A stretch of DNA of 15,894 bases. Origin: Propionibacteriaceae bacterium (GTDB lineage Bacteria > Actinomycetota > Actinomycetes > Propionibacteriales > Propionibacteriaceae). Shown piece by piece: positions 1-7,638 of this stretch. The notes under the pieces are model-generated. The model did not search any database. It was not told the origin of the DNA and saw only the letters and a program-made list of their open reading frames with translations. The translations under genes were made by a program, and so were the position numbers. Each line of letters starts with the position of its first letter. Positions within the stretch are counted from its first letter, which is position 1. The stretch spans positions 1-15,894 of the forward strand of contig JAGXHS010000100.1 of assembly GCA_024636075.1 (NCBI GenBank), given 5' to 3'.

Positions 1-550
1 ACCCACCCCAGTGTTGCGGGCACGGCACGGGCTGGCCGGCAAAGCGGCGATCGGCTGCTGCCAGTCGTTGACGCAATGCTTCCAGCCCGGCGATCGACCG
101 AGATTGCTCCGACGCCCAAGCCGCCACCTGACTGCTGTGCGGGCGGCTCGCGAAGTACTCCTCATTGACCGTTCGGGGCGTCTTCTGTACCGTCCCCTCG
201 AAGCGAATCTGCCGGGCAACCATGGGCCAGAAGAAGGAGATGCTGGCCCGCGGGTTGGTCGCCAGATCCCGTCCCTTGTCGGAGTCATAGTTGGTGAAGA
301 AGACGAGTCCGTCCTCGTCGATCTCCTTCAGCAGCAGCACACGGGCGCTGGGCTGAGCTGTTCCATCCGGTAGCACCCGGATGGTCGAGACCGTCATGGC
401 CGTGGGTTCGAACGGGTCGTCGGTGCCGCGTGCGGCGAGAGCTTCGTCCAGCCATCTTCTGAACATCACCATCGGATCGGCGGGCGCGATGGCCTCGTCC
501 AGATGGTCACCGGAGTAGTCCCTACGCTCGCTGCGAAGATCTGACGTCAT
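1..550 (-). CDS. pdxH: pyridoxamine 5'-phosphate oxidase, C-terminus cut by window edge
   Basis: FMN-dependent cytoplasmic enzyme that oxidises pyridoxamine/pyridoxine 5'-phosphate to pyridoxal 5'-phosphate, the last step of vitamin B6 salvage. The 183 visible codons (reverse strand) carry the family pattern in order: an N-terminal helix ending MFRRWLDEAL (residues 29-38), RVLLLKEIDEDGLVFFTNYD (70-89) followed by SDKG, which is the FMN-phosphate binding region, ISFFWPMVARQIRFEGTVQ (104-122) at the FMN/dimer strand, EYFASRPHSSQVAAWASEQS (131-150), and PVPCPQHWGG (174-183), which precedes the missing substrate-binding C-terminus. About 30-40 residues are lost beyond position 1. The start is uncertain. 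ATG 550 fits homologue length but has only a G-run 2 nt upstream. In-frame ATGs also lie at 559 and 583, and 583 has AGGA 8 nt upstream. No TAnnnT promoter box is close, so it may be read from the upstream gene. Confidence 0.93.
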   Translation of the reverse strand, partial: MTSDLRSERRDYSGDHLDEAIAPADPMVMFRRWLDEALAARGTDDPFEPTAMTVSTIRVLPDGTAQPSARVLLLKEIDEDGLVFFTNYDSDKGRDLATNPRASISFFWPMVARQIRFEGTVQKTPRTVNEEYFASRPHSSQVAAWASEQSRSIAGLEALRQRLAAADRRFAGQPVPCPQHWGG

Positions 551-624
551 AACCCCCATTGTTGCCCATGGTTCGCGATTCATGCCCATGATCCTGGGCT
601 CGTCATTTGGGTACGCAGCCCGCC

Positions 625-682
625 GGCCCGGCAATGCCCCGGGTCGTCACATGCACTGGCCGGGCAATGCCCCGGGCCGTCA
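625..682. repeat. tandem imperfect 25-bp hairpin repeat between two minus-strand genes
   Basis: Two copies (625-649 and 658-682) match at 23 of 25 positions and share the core CAATGCCCCGGG. Each copy can fold. On the minus strand the 658-678 copy forms GGCC...GGCC outer and GGGC...GCCC inner pairs around a 3-nt loop. The 625-645 copy forms CCCGG...CCGGG around GGCATTG. There is no T-tract on either side, so these are not classical intrinsic terminators. The block starts 6 bp past the stop of the propeller-like gene and lies upstream of pdxH, so it could act as a GC-rich terminator, attenuator or 3'-end stabiliser. Confidence 0.6.
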
Positions 683-687
683 ACCGG

Positions 688-1650
688 TCAGCGACGCACC
701 GCCACGACGACACCAGCCAGCAGGGCGAGGACTCCGGCAGCCAACAGGGCCACCATCGTTCCGGTGCGACGCGAACTGGCAGCGGCCTCGTCACTCTGCG
801 GGATGTTGGTGGGGCTCGGAGTGGGGCTGGGACTTGTCGGCGGCAATGAGGGTGCGGGCGACACCGATGTCCCCGATGTGGGGATCGGCACTTCGAGCAG
901 CATGTGATCCATGACGGCGTCCCCGACCAACAACGCAGTGCCGTCGATGGTGGTGGTCAGTGAGCTGCCCAGGTACGGCGAGGGGAGTTCAGCGGCAGCC
1001 ACCGTGTCGAAGCTGCTCGGGTCCAGCACGCTCACCGACGTGTACGTGCGCATCGCGAGCTTGCCGTCCGGCAGCAGCGTGGCGTCGGTCACCCAAGCGG
1101 GCGCATCAGCGACTCGTTCCAGATCATTCACCTGGTCGCGACGCGGAACTGCCGGCGCGCGGTAGACGCCCGCGTCCTGCTCCCTCGAGATGATGTACAT
1201 CCGCCCCGCGTCGTCAAGCACGAAAGCCGAAGCGTCACGAGGGCCGTCGGGGTAACGGAAGTCCCAGGCCCGGTGCGGGCTGCTGGTGGCGTAGCCGAGC
1301 TCGGACAATCCGTGAACCGTCACCGTGTCCCGGCTGGCAGCCAGGTCCCCGATGTCCGCGACGTACAGCACACCTTGGCGGTACGCCATTGCCTCGACGT
1401 CCTTGGGTTTGGCCACGTATCCGACGACGCCTGCGGTAGCGCCGTCGGGTTGGATGGCGAAGACCTCACCGCCGATCCGGTTGGCGGTCCAGTACACGCC
1501 GCGTCCCGCGTCGCTGGCCAGTGCCAACGAACTGTCCAGAGCCGGCTCCTGCACGGTGATGGACACGTCAGCACGAGCAACGACGATCGACGGCCCCACG
1601 CTGAGGGCGCCGATCAGCACCGCCGTGGCGAGCGCTCGCGACCGTTCCAT
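688..1650 (-). CDS. secreted, C-terminally membrane-anchored propeller-like protein of unknown function
   Basis: A 320-residue extracytoplasmic protein. Residues 1-27 form a signal peptide with a hydrophobic core (ATAVLIGALSVGPSIVV) and an ARA cleavage motif. Residues about 36-255 hold repeated strand-like segments (GVYWTANRIGGEVFAI, GVLYVADIGD, MYIISREQDAGVYRA, TALLVGDAV) that read like blades of a small beta-propeller. The segment DVEAMAYRQGVLYVADIGD resembles the conserved blade of secreted propeller proteins. A Pro/Ser/Thr-rich stalk (about 258-285) leads to one transmembrane helix (about 298-317) and an RR stop-transfer tail. I chose ATG 1650 because GGAGG lies 4 nt upstream; GTG 1653 is only 1 nt from that SD. 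It probably follows the 27-residue membrane protein in an operon. The ligand or enzymatic role is unknown. Confidence 0.85.
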   Translation of the reverse strand: MERSRALATAVLIGALSVGPSIVVARADVSITVQEPALDSSLALASDAGRGVYWTANRIGGEVFAIQPDGATAGVVGYVAKPKDVEAMAYRQGVLYVADIGDLAASRDTVTVHGLSELGYATSSPHRAWDFRYPDGPRDASAFVLDDAGRMYIISREQDAGVYRAPAVPRRDQVNDLERVADAPAWVTDATLLPDGKLAMRTYTSVSVLDPSSFDTVAAAELPSPYLGSSLTTTIDGTALLVGDAVMDHMLLEVPIPTSGTSVSPAPSLPPTSPSPTPSPTNIPQSDEAAASSRRTGTMVALLAAGVLALLAGVVVAVRR

Positions 1651-1683
1651 CACACCTCCGTCAGTCCCATCGGTTCGAAGCGA

Positions 1684-1767
1684 TCACAGAATCGCCCCAA
1701 TGACCACGATCAGCACCAGCACGATCAGTACTACGCTGACGATCATCCGGCGCGACCGTGGATTCAT
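1684..1767 (-). CDS. 27-residue single-helix membrane protein
   Basis: A very short reading frame, ATG 1767 to TGA 1684. It encodes a basic N-terminus (MNPRSRR) followed by about 20 uninterrupted hydrophobic residues (MIVSVVLIVLVLIVVIGAIL) ending at the stop, consistent with an N-in one-span inner membrane peptide. Support for translation comes from AGGTGG 4 nt before the ATG, a TAnnnT box directly upstream, and position: its stop lies 33 nt before the start of the secreted propeller-like gene on the same strand. Similarly organised MNPR-type mini-proteins seem familiar from actinobacteria, but I cannot name a family. It could be a regulator or partner of a membrane protein, or a non-coding leader that happens to be open. 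Confidence 0.6.
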   Translation of the reverse strand: MNPRSRRMIVSVVLIVLVLIVVIGAIL

Positions 1768-1773
1768 CTCACC

Positions 1774-1779
1774 ACCTTA
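1774..1779 (-). promoter_or_regulatory. -10 box of the small membrane protein / propeller operon
   Basis: TAAGGT on the minus strand, 6 nt before ATG 1767. The same nucleotides partly form the SD-like AGGTGG, so the transcript could be leaderless or the box could be fortuitous. No -35 box is recognisable. Confidence 0.4.
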
Positions 1780-1847
1780 GCGATCCACCGGCAGGCAAAG
1801 CCTCCCAATCCGGTTCATGCGCCATCCCCAAACCGCTTCCGGTCGGT

Positions 1848-1853
1848 TACGGT
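1848..1853 (+). promoter_or_regulatory. -10 box, probable leaderless promoter of the 221-residue protein
   Basis: TACGGT lies 6 nt before ATG 1860, placing the expected transcription start on or beside the A of the start codon. No convincing SD is present. An inverted repeat AACCG(N8)CGGTT at 1831-1848 abuts the box and could be an operator. Confidence 0.5.
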
Positions 1854-1859
1854 AGGCAC

Positions 1860-2525
1860 ATGGTGGAGTTGCGGCTCTACGCCATCGCGATCGATGACGT
1901 GCGTGACATGTTCGGTGCCGGATCGGATCTGGCCGGCCGGCTGCGTACCATCGCGTCGGAACGCTTCCGGGTGCCAGAACAGGAACGGCGCCGCACCGCG
2001 GGTGGCTTGCTCGGCAAAGTAGGTCCCTTGTTCCGTCACGATCAGAACGCGCCGATCATCCCCGACGGGGTCCCGCTGCCTGGTGACGTGGAGAACCTGC
2101 TGAAGGGCCGCTTCGTCACCCCGGAGCGGATCAACGAGTCCTGGCTGGTGGTCCAGACCTGGCTGGACGAACTGTGCTGGGAGCGTCACCTGTTGCACGT
2201 CTGTCGAAACGAGTTCGACCAGCTGGAATTCGACTTGGCACGGGCAGGGCTGTCCAGCCGGTACGGGATCGGCAACCTGATGTCACTGGATGCGAACCTG
2301 ACCCTGCGCCCTGCCTGGCAGATGACGATCGGCTATTCCAAACACGCCCATGTCGAGACGACCCGTGACGCAATCCGGGAACTGGATGACCCGGTGGCGA
2401 CCACCAACCCGCTCCTGATCGAGCTGCGCAGCTTCCTGAACCGCAGTGACGAGTGGGCGGCACAGGCCGCAGCCCACTCACGCCCAGCCCCGGACATCTT
2501 CGGTATCCGCCGCGACAACCTGTGA
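1860..2525 (+). CDS. conserved-looking protein of unknown function, 221 residues
   Basis: A soluble, charged protein with no signal peptide or membrane helix, which I do not recognise. The N-terminus VELRLYAIAIDDVRDMFG (residues 2-19) looks like an alpha/beta start. Residues about 24-55 are basic (RTIASERFRVPEQERRR), and residues 100-145 are rich in Trp, His, Cys and acidic residues (WLVVQTWLDELCWERHLLHVCRNEFDQLEFD) and may be the functional core. The C-terminus ends DIFGIRRDNL. The frame is open from 1758, but ATG 1860 is preferred because the upstream 34 codons do not look like protein and a -10 box sits 6 nt before it. It is divergent from the small membrane protein operon and converges on pyruvate carboxylase. 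Codon use matches the neighbours, so it is a real gene, but its role is unknown. Confidence 0.8.
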   Translation: MVELRLYAIAIDDVRDMFGAGSDLAGRLRTIASERFRVPEQERRRTAGGLLGKVGPLFRHDQNAPIIPDGVPLPGDVENLLKGRFVTPERINESWLVVQTWLDELCWERHLLHVCRNEFDQLEFDLARAGLSSRYGIGNLMSLDANLTLRPAWQMTIGYSKHAHVETTRDAIRELDDPVATTNPLLIELRSFLNRSDEWAAQAAAHSRPAPDIFGIRRDNL

Positions 2526-2538
2526 GGTGAGCGGCGAC

Positions 2539-5500
2539 TCAGGCGTCCTTCAGCACGAGGATCAGATCGCCGCCCTCCACGGCGTGCGGATGGGTGATCA
2601 AAACCCGCTCAACAGTGCCAGCCACCGGAGCGTTGATGGCAGCCTCCATCTTCATCGCCTCGATGGTGGCCACCTGCGATCCGGCCGCAACGGTATCGCC
2701 AACGGCGACGGTGGGAGTCACCACGCCGGCGAACGGCGCCGCAACCTGCCCGGGGACTGACGCATCGGCACGCTCCGCCGCGACGGTGTCCGCCTCGACG
2801 GAACGATCCCGCACCCGCACCGGACGGAGCTGACCGTTCAACTGTGCCATCACGTTGCGTTCGCCCTTGTTGTCCGCCTGTCCGATCGCCTCCAGCAAGA
2901 AGATCATCTTGATCCCCTTCTCGCGCTGCACGATCTGTTCCTCACCGGCCCGCAATCCGTACAGGTAGGGGATTGTCGGTATCGTGGACAGGTCGCCGAA
3001 AGCGTCCCGGTTCGCGGTGAACTCCTTGGTCGGGCCGGGGAAGAGCAGCCGATTCAAGGTCTGCTGGCGTTCGGTGCCGGGCTGCTGCAGCTTGGCCAAA
3101 TCCTCCTCGGGCACCTCGGTGATCCGTACCGGCGACTTGCGCCCCTGCATCGCCTTGCTGCGGAAAGGCTCCCGCCACCCCCCCTCCGGCTCGCCCAGAT
3201 CACCGTTGAGGAAGCCGATCACCGAATTGGGGATGTCGTACGCGGTGGGATTGGCCTCGAAATCAGCCGGGTCGGCACCCACGGCCACCAGGTGCAGGGC
3301 AAGGTCGCCAACCACCTTGGAGCTGGGCGTCACCTTGGTGGGACGACCCAGAATCTTGTCTGCGGCCGCATACATCGCTTCGATCTGCTCGAACTTTTCC
3401 CCCAGGCCCAGCGCGATGGCCTGCTGGCGCAGATTGGAGAGCTGGCCGCCTGGAATCTCATGGTCGTACACCCGACCAGTGGGGCTGGGCAGCCCGGACT
3501 CGAAGTTGTGGTAGACCTTGCGCACGGCCTCCCAGTAGGGCTCCAGTTCGGTCATCGCACTGGAGTTCAGCCGGGTGGCACGCTCGGTGTGCTCCAACGC
3601 CTTCACCAGGGCCGAGGCCGGGGGTTGGCTGGTGGTGGCGGCCATCGGGGAACTGGCCACGTCAACAGCATCGACGCCGGCGTTCACCGCGGCCATCAGG
3701 GTCGCCAGCTGACCACCGGCGGTGTCATGGGTGTGCAGATGGACCGGCTGGTCGAAACGTTCCCGCAACGCCGCCACGAGCCGCCCGGCCGCGGGCGGGC
3801 GCAGCAGTCCGGCCATGTCCTTGATGGCGATCACCTGGGCACCGGCATCGACGATCCGGTTGGCCAGCCGCAGGTAGTAATCGAGGGTGTAGATCGTCTC
3901 GGCGGGATCGTTGAGGTCGCTGGTGTAGCAGAGTGCCACTTCAGCAACGCTCTTGTTCGTCTCGCGCACCGCCTCGATCGCCGGACGCATCTGCTCGACA
4001 TCGTTCAGGGCATCGAAAATGCGGAAGATGTCCACCCCGACGTCGGTGGCTTCGGCCACGAAGGCTTTCGCCACCTCAGCCGGGTAAGGGGTGTAACCGA
4101 CGGTGTTGCGCCCCCGCAGCAGCATCTGCAGGCAGTGTGACGGCATCGCCTCGCGCAGCTGGCCGAGCCGCTCCCACGGGTCTTCACCGAGGAATCGCAG
4201 GGCCACGTCGTAGGTGGCGCCACCCCAGCACTCCACGCTGAGCAGTTCCGGCAGCATCCGGGTGTAGTACGGGGCAACGGCGAGCAGGTCGCGGGTTCGC
4301 ACCCGGGTGGCGAGCAGCGACTGGTGGGCGTCGCGGAAAGTGGTGTCGGTGACCTCAACGCTCGACTGCTGTCGCAACCAGCTGGCGAATCCGTCCGGAC
4401 CCAGTTCGGTGAGCAGCTGCTTGGCACCGGTGGGAGGAGCGGTCGTCAAATCGATGCCGGGGGGCAGTTTCTCCACCGGATCCAACAGAGTGATGGGTTC
4501 ACCATTCGGGCGGTTGACCGTCACGTCCGCCAGCCAGTTCAGCATCTTGGTGCCGGTGTCTGCCGGCTTGTAGCCAGCCAACAGGTGCGGGCGCTCGTCG
4601 ATGAACGACGTGGACAGTTCCCCGGCACGGAAGTCGGGGTCCTGCAGAACTGCCCGCAGGAAGTGAATGTTGGTGGTGACACCACGCACCCGGAACTCGG
4701 CCAGCGCCCGCTGAGCCCGGTGGAGCGCCATCTCGAAGTCACGGCCCCGGGCGGTGACCTTGACCAGCAACGAATCGAAGTGGGCGCTGATCTCCACCCC
4801 GGTGGCCACGGTGCCGCCGTCGAGCCGGATGCCAGCCCCGGCAGCGGAGCGATAGCCGGTGATGGTGCCGGTGTCCGGACGGAATCCGTTCTGCGGATCC
4901 TCGGTGGTGATCCGGCACTGCATGGCCGCACCCCGCAGCCGGATGTCAGCCTGAGTGAGGCCAAGTTCCGCCAGGGTAGCTCCGTCACAGATGCGCATCT
5001 GTGACTGCACCAGATCGACATCGGTCACCTCTTCGGTGACGGTGTGCTCCACCTGGATGCGCGGATTCATCTCGATGAACACGGGCTGGCCGGCGCGCGG
5101 CCCTTCAGTTTCGACGAGGAACTCCACGGTCCCTGCACAGGAGTAGTTGATCGTCTTCGCGAAGGCCACGGCGTGGCCGGTCAACTCATCACGCAGTTCG
5201 TCCGAGATGTGCGGCGCGGGCGCGATCTCGACCACCTTCTGGTGTCGGCGCTGGATCGAGCAGTCCCTCTCGTAGAGGTGGATCACATTTCCGTGCTGGT
5301 CAGCGAGGATCTGTACCTCGATGTGACGGGGCCGTCCGACAGCCTGTTCGATGAACACGGTCGGATCTCCGAAGGCGCCTTCGGCTTCGCGCATGGCGGC
5401 ACGGATCGCATCGGGCAATTCGGCTTCGACAGCCACTCGGCGCATACCGCGGCCACCACCGCCGGCAACAGCCTTCACGAACACCGGGAAACCGATCTGC

Positions 5501-5946
5501 TCCGCACCAGCCACCAGTTCGTCAACGTCGGTCGAGGGCTGGGTGGATTCAAGGGTCGGGAGGCCAGCCGCCTTGGCTGCGGCCAGGGCGCGAACCTTGT
5601 TCCCCGCCAGCTCCAGCACGTCGGCCGGCGGACCGATGAAGGTCAGCCCGTTCTCGACGCAGGCCGTCGCCAGATCCGGGTTCTCCGAGAGGAAACCGTA
5701 CCCGGGGTACACCGCATCCGCACCGGAGCGCTTGGCGGCGCCGATGATCTCGTCGATGTCCAGGTACGCCCGGACGGGGTGTCCCTTTTCGCCGATCTGG
5801 TAGGCCTCGTCGGCTTTGATCCGGTGCTCGGCGTTGCGATCCTCGTAAGGGAAAACGGCAACGGAGCGCAGCCCCAGCTCATAGGCTGCACGGAAACCGC
5901 GCACCGCAATCTCGCCGCGATTGGCGACCAACACTTTTGAGAGCAT
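2539..5946 (-). CDS. pyc: pyruvate carboxylase
   Basis: Biotin-dependent anaplerotic enzyme converting pyruvate, bicarbonate and ATP to oxaloacetate in the cytoplasm. The 1135 residues are full length for the single-chain type. The biotin carboxylase domain (1 to about 455) has VLVANRGEIA (5-14), the Gly-rich ATP loop AGGGGRGMRR (161-170) and the EMNPRIQVEHTVTEEV signature (292-307). The carboxyltransferase domain (about 530-800) has TFRDAHQS (536-543), the carboxylated lysine in AIKDMAG (K709) and metal ligands HTHD (738-741). A tetramerisation/linker region follows. The biotinyl domain is at about 1065-1133 with EAMKME, biotin on K1099. All key residues are present. ATG 5946 gives the usual family N-terminus (MLSKVLVANRGE). 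It has no good SD but has TAACCT 7 nt upstream. Its 3' end is 13 bp from the convergent gene, with no room for a separate terminator. Confidence 0.98.
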   Translation of the reverse strand: MLSKVLVANRGEIAVRGFRAAYELGLRSVAVFPYEDRNAEHRIKADEAYQIGEKGHPVRAYLDIDEIIGAAKRSGADAVYPGYGFLSENPDLATACVENGLTFIGPPADVLELAGNKVRALAAAKAAGLPTLESTQPSTDVDELVAGAEQIGFPVFVKAVAGGGGRGMRRVAVEAELPDAIRAAMREAEGAFGDPTVFIEQAVGRPRHIEVQILADQHGNVIHLYERDCSIQRRHQKVVEIAPAPHISDELRDELTGHAVAFAKTINYSCAGTVEFLVETEGPRAGQPVFIEMNPRIQVEHTVTEEVTDVDLVQSQMRICDGATLAELGLTQADIRLRGAAMQCRITTEDPQNGFRPDTGTITGYRSAAGAGIRLDGGTVATGVEISAHFDSLLVKVTARGRDFEMALHRAQRALAEFRVRGVTTNIHFLRAVLQDPDFRAGELSTSFIDERPHLLAGYKPADTGTKMLNWLADVTVNRPNGEPITLLDPVEKLPPGIDLTTAPPTGAKQLLTELGPDGFASWLRQQSSVEVTDTTFRDAHQSLLATRVRTRDLLAVAPYYTRMLPELLSVECWGGATYDVALRFLGEDPWERLGQLREAMPSHCLQMLLRGRNTVGYTPYPAEVAKAFVAEATDVGVDIFRIFDALNDVEQMRPAIEAVRETNKSVAEVALCYTSDLNDPAETIYTLDYYLRLANRIVDAGAQVIAIKDMAGLLRPPAAGRLVAALRERFDQPVHLHTHDTAGGQLATLMAAVNAGVDAVDVASSPMAATTSQPPASALVKALEHTERATRLNSSAMTELEPYWEAVRKVYHNFESGLPSPTGRVYDHEIPGGQLSNLRQQAIALGLGEKFEQIEAMYAAADKILGRPTKVTPSSKVVGDLALHLVAVGADPADFEANPTAYDIPNSVIGFLNGDLGEPEGGWREPFRSKAMQGRKSPVRITEVPEEDLAKLQQPGTERQQTLNRLLFPGPTKEFTANRDAFGDLSTIPTIPYLYGLRAGEEQIVQREKGIKMIFLLEAIGQADNKGERNVMAQLNGQLRPVRVRDRSVEADTVAAERADASVPGQVAAPFAGVVTPTVAVGDTVAAGSQVATIEAMKMEAAINAPVAGTVERVLITHPHAVEGGDLILVLKDA

Positions 5947-5953
5947 GCTCAGC

Positions 5954-5959
5954 AGGTTA
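5954..5959 (-). promoter_or_regulatory. -10 box, probable leaderless promoter of pyc
   Basis: TAACCT (minus strand) lies exactly 7 nt before ATG 5946, in the 69-bp gap behind the purine permease. It implies that pyc has its own promoter and a leaderless mRNA. No -35 box is seen. A perfect 11-bp palindrome (5967-5977) lies just upstream. Confidence 0.55.
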
Positions 5960-5966
5960 CAGGCAC

Positions 5967-5977
5967 CGGACCGTCCG
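5967..5977. promoter_or_regulatory. CGGACCGTCCG palindrome upstream of pyc
   Basis: Perfect 5-bp arms around one central base, centred 26 nt before the pyc start. If transcription starts at the ATG, it covers about -21 to -31, between the expected -10 and -35, a typical repressor position. It is short and GC-rich, so chance is possible. Confidence 0.3.
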
Positions 5978-6015
5978 TTGAGCGCGTGAATTCATTTCGG
6001 GCTTGAGTCCCCGGG

Positions 6016-7593
6016 TCAGCTGCCGTTGAGCAGGCTGTTCAGGATGCCCTGAGCGAAGTAGACGACGAACAGAGCCGCCACCACCCACATCAAGGGGTGC
6101 ACCTGGCGAGCCTTGCCGAGGTAGAGCTTGATCAACGCGAAGGTGATGAACCCGGCACCGATCCCGACTGTGATGGAGTACGTGAAGGGCATCAGCACGA
6201 TGGTCAGGAAGGCGGGAATGGCGTCCTCCACGTCGTCCCAGTTGACGTGAAGCACCTGCGACATCATCAGGAATCCGACGAACGCCAGCACCGGCGCCAC
6301 CGCCTCCGAAGGAATCACGTTCACCACGGGCGAGACGAAGATGGCCAGCAGGAACCCGACGCCGGCGATCACCGAGGAGAGACCCGTGCGTGCTCCTTCG
6401 GCGACACCCGCGGTGGATTCCACATAGGAGGTGTTCGACGACACCGAACCGAGACCACCGGACATCGCGGCGAGGGAGTCGACAGTCAGGATTTCCTTCA
6501 GGTGCGGCGGGTTGCCCTCCTTGTTCAGCAGTCCAGCTTCCTGGCCGACGGCGACAACGGTGCCCATGGTGTCGAAGAAGTCCGCCAGCAGCAGCGAAAA
6601 GATCAGCAGCAGCAGCCCGAGGAACACTGACCACGAGAAGGTGCCGTCGGGGGTGAACCCTCCGATCAGGTCGACGCGCCCGAGCAGACCCAGATCCGGG
6701 AGTGTGAAGTCTGACAGTGTCGGCAAGGCGGGAACGTTCAGCATCCAGCCGGTCTCGTTCACCGAACCATCGGACCGGAAGAACGGGCCGATGTTCGCGA
6801 TGGCCTCCACGATGATGGCCAGGGCGGTGGTGGCGAGGATGGCGATCAGCATGGCGCCTTTCACCTTGCGCACGTGCAGGAACACCAACAGCAGGAACCC
6901 GATCACGCAGATGGCGATCGGCCAGCCCTGCAGTGACCCATTGATGCCGAGCTCCACCGGGGTGCTGCCGGTTGGCTTTCGCACCACACCGGCGTCCATC
7001 AGTCCGACGAAGGTGATGAACAGGCCGATACCGACGCTGATCCCGGTGCGCAGTGCGGACGGCACCGCCCGGAACACTGCTTGTCGGAGTCCGGTGAGCA
7101 CGAACAAGGTGATCAGGATGCCCTCCCAGACAACCAGTCCCATCGCCTGCGGCCAGGTCATCTGTGGCGCGATGACATAGGCGAGCAGGGCGTTCAAACC
7201 GAGACCAGCCGCAATACCGATCGGGAAGCGACCCCAGACTCCCATCAGAATCGTCATCAACCCGGCAATCAACGCCGTGGCAGCAGCCACCATTGCCTGG
7301 GACTGCCCGACAGCCACCCAGTCCACGGTCTCCTGGGCGACGTCGGAGAACTTGGGGGCCCCGGAGAGCAGGTTGCCGTTCTTGTCTGCGGCGGCGCCGA
7401 TGATGATCGGGTTCAGCGCCAGGATGTAGGCCATCGCGAAGAAGGTGACCAAGCCACCTCGCACCTCACGGCTGACGGTCGACTTCCGTTTGCTGATCTC
7501 GAACCATCGGTCCAGGGCGCTCGTGCGGCGGTTGGACGTTGAGGCTGGGGCCGTAGGCGACGAATGCGTGGCCTTTGGGGAATTCTGAACCAT
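6016..7593 (-). CDS. AzgA/PbuG-type purine (adenine/guanine/hypoxanthine) permease
   Basis: An integral inner-membrane, proton-coupled nucleobase transporter of the AzgA-like branch of the NCS2 superfamily, 525 residues. After a polar Ser/Thr-rich N-terminal tail (1-27), the family hallmark DRWFEISKRKSTVSREVRGG (28-47) leads into the first helix, TFFAMAYILALNPIIIG. GLGLNA (130-135), DFFDTMGT (338-345) and SSNTSYVESTAGVAEGARTG (385-404) correspond to the substrate-binding half-helices of the fold. About 12-14 hydrophobic segments follow the expected order. The exact purine specificity cannot be read from the sequence. It is divergent from the DUF2530 gene. ATG 7593 is supported by TACCAT 7 nt upstream, with no SD. 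The tail is longer than in many relatives, but no better internal start is obvious. Confidence 0.93.
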   Translation of the reverse strand: MVQNSPKATHSSPTAPASTSNRRTSALDRWFEISKRKSTVSREVRGGLVTFFAMAYILALNPIIIGAAADKNGNLLSGAPKFSDVAQETVDWVAVGQSQAMVAAATALIAGLMTILMGVWGRFPIGIAAGLGLNALLAYVIAPQMTWPQAMGLVVWEGILITLFVLTGLRQAVFRAVPSALRTGISVGIGLFITFVGLMDAGVVRKPTGSTPVELGINGSLQGWPIAICVIGFLLLVFLHVRKVKGAMLIAILATTALAIIVEAIANIGPFFRSDGSVNETGWMLNVPALPTLSDFTLPDLGLLGRVDLIGGFTPDGTFSWSVFLGLLLLIFSLLLADFFDTMGTVVAVGQEAGLLNKEGNPPHLKEILTVDSLAAMSGGLGSVSSNTSYVESTAGVAEGARTGLSSVIAGVGFLLAIFVSPVVNVIPSEAVAPVLAFVGFLMMSQVLHVNWDDVEDAIPAFLTIVLMPFTYSITVGIGAGFITFALIKLYLGKARQVHPLMWVVAALFVVYFAQGILNSLLNGS

Positions 7594-7600
7594 GCGCAGA

Positions 7601-7606
7601 ATGGTA
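7601..7606 (-). promoter_or_regulatory. -10 box, probable leaderless promoter of the purine permease
   Basis: TACCAT on the minus strand ends 7 nt before ATG 7593. It faces the plus-strand box at 7626-7631 with 19 bp between them, so each promoter's -35 zone falls on the other's -10. Confidence 0.6.
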
Positions 7607-7625
7607 GAGCGTGCCCGTGGGGAAC

Positions 7626-7631
7626 TATCAT
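7626..7631 (+). promoter_or_regulatory. -10 box, probable leaderless promoter of the DUF2530 gene
   Basis: TATCAT is followed by exactly 7 nt and then ATG 7639. It is close to consensus TATAAT. There is no SD upstream of the ATG. It overlaps the -35 zone of the divergent permease promoter. Confidence 0.6.
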
Positions 7632-7638
7632 TGGGTCC

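Noticed and set aside
1273..2022. 249-codon plus-strand frame spanning the propeller-like gene, the small membrane protein and the start of the next gene
   Set aside because: It runs across three supported genes and a divergent promoter region. The product is composition-driven (His/Arg/Pro rich) with no domain.
2526..2538. Terminator between the 221-residue gene and pyc
   Set aside because: The gap is only 13 bp with no inverted repeat. Termination must occur inside the opposite gene or by Rho.
5044..5940. 298-codon plus-strand frame antisense to the pyruvate carboxylase biotin carboxylase domain
   Set aside because: It is the complement of a perfectly conserved coding region. Its product has no recognisable motif, and open antisense frames are expected in GC-rich DNA.
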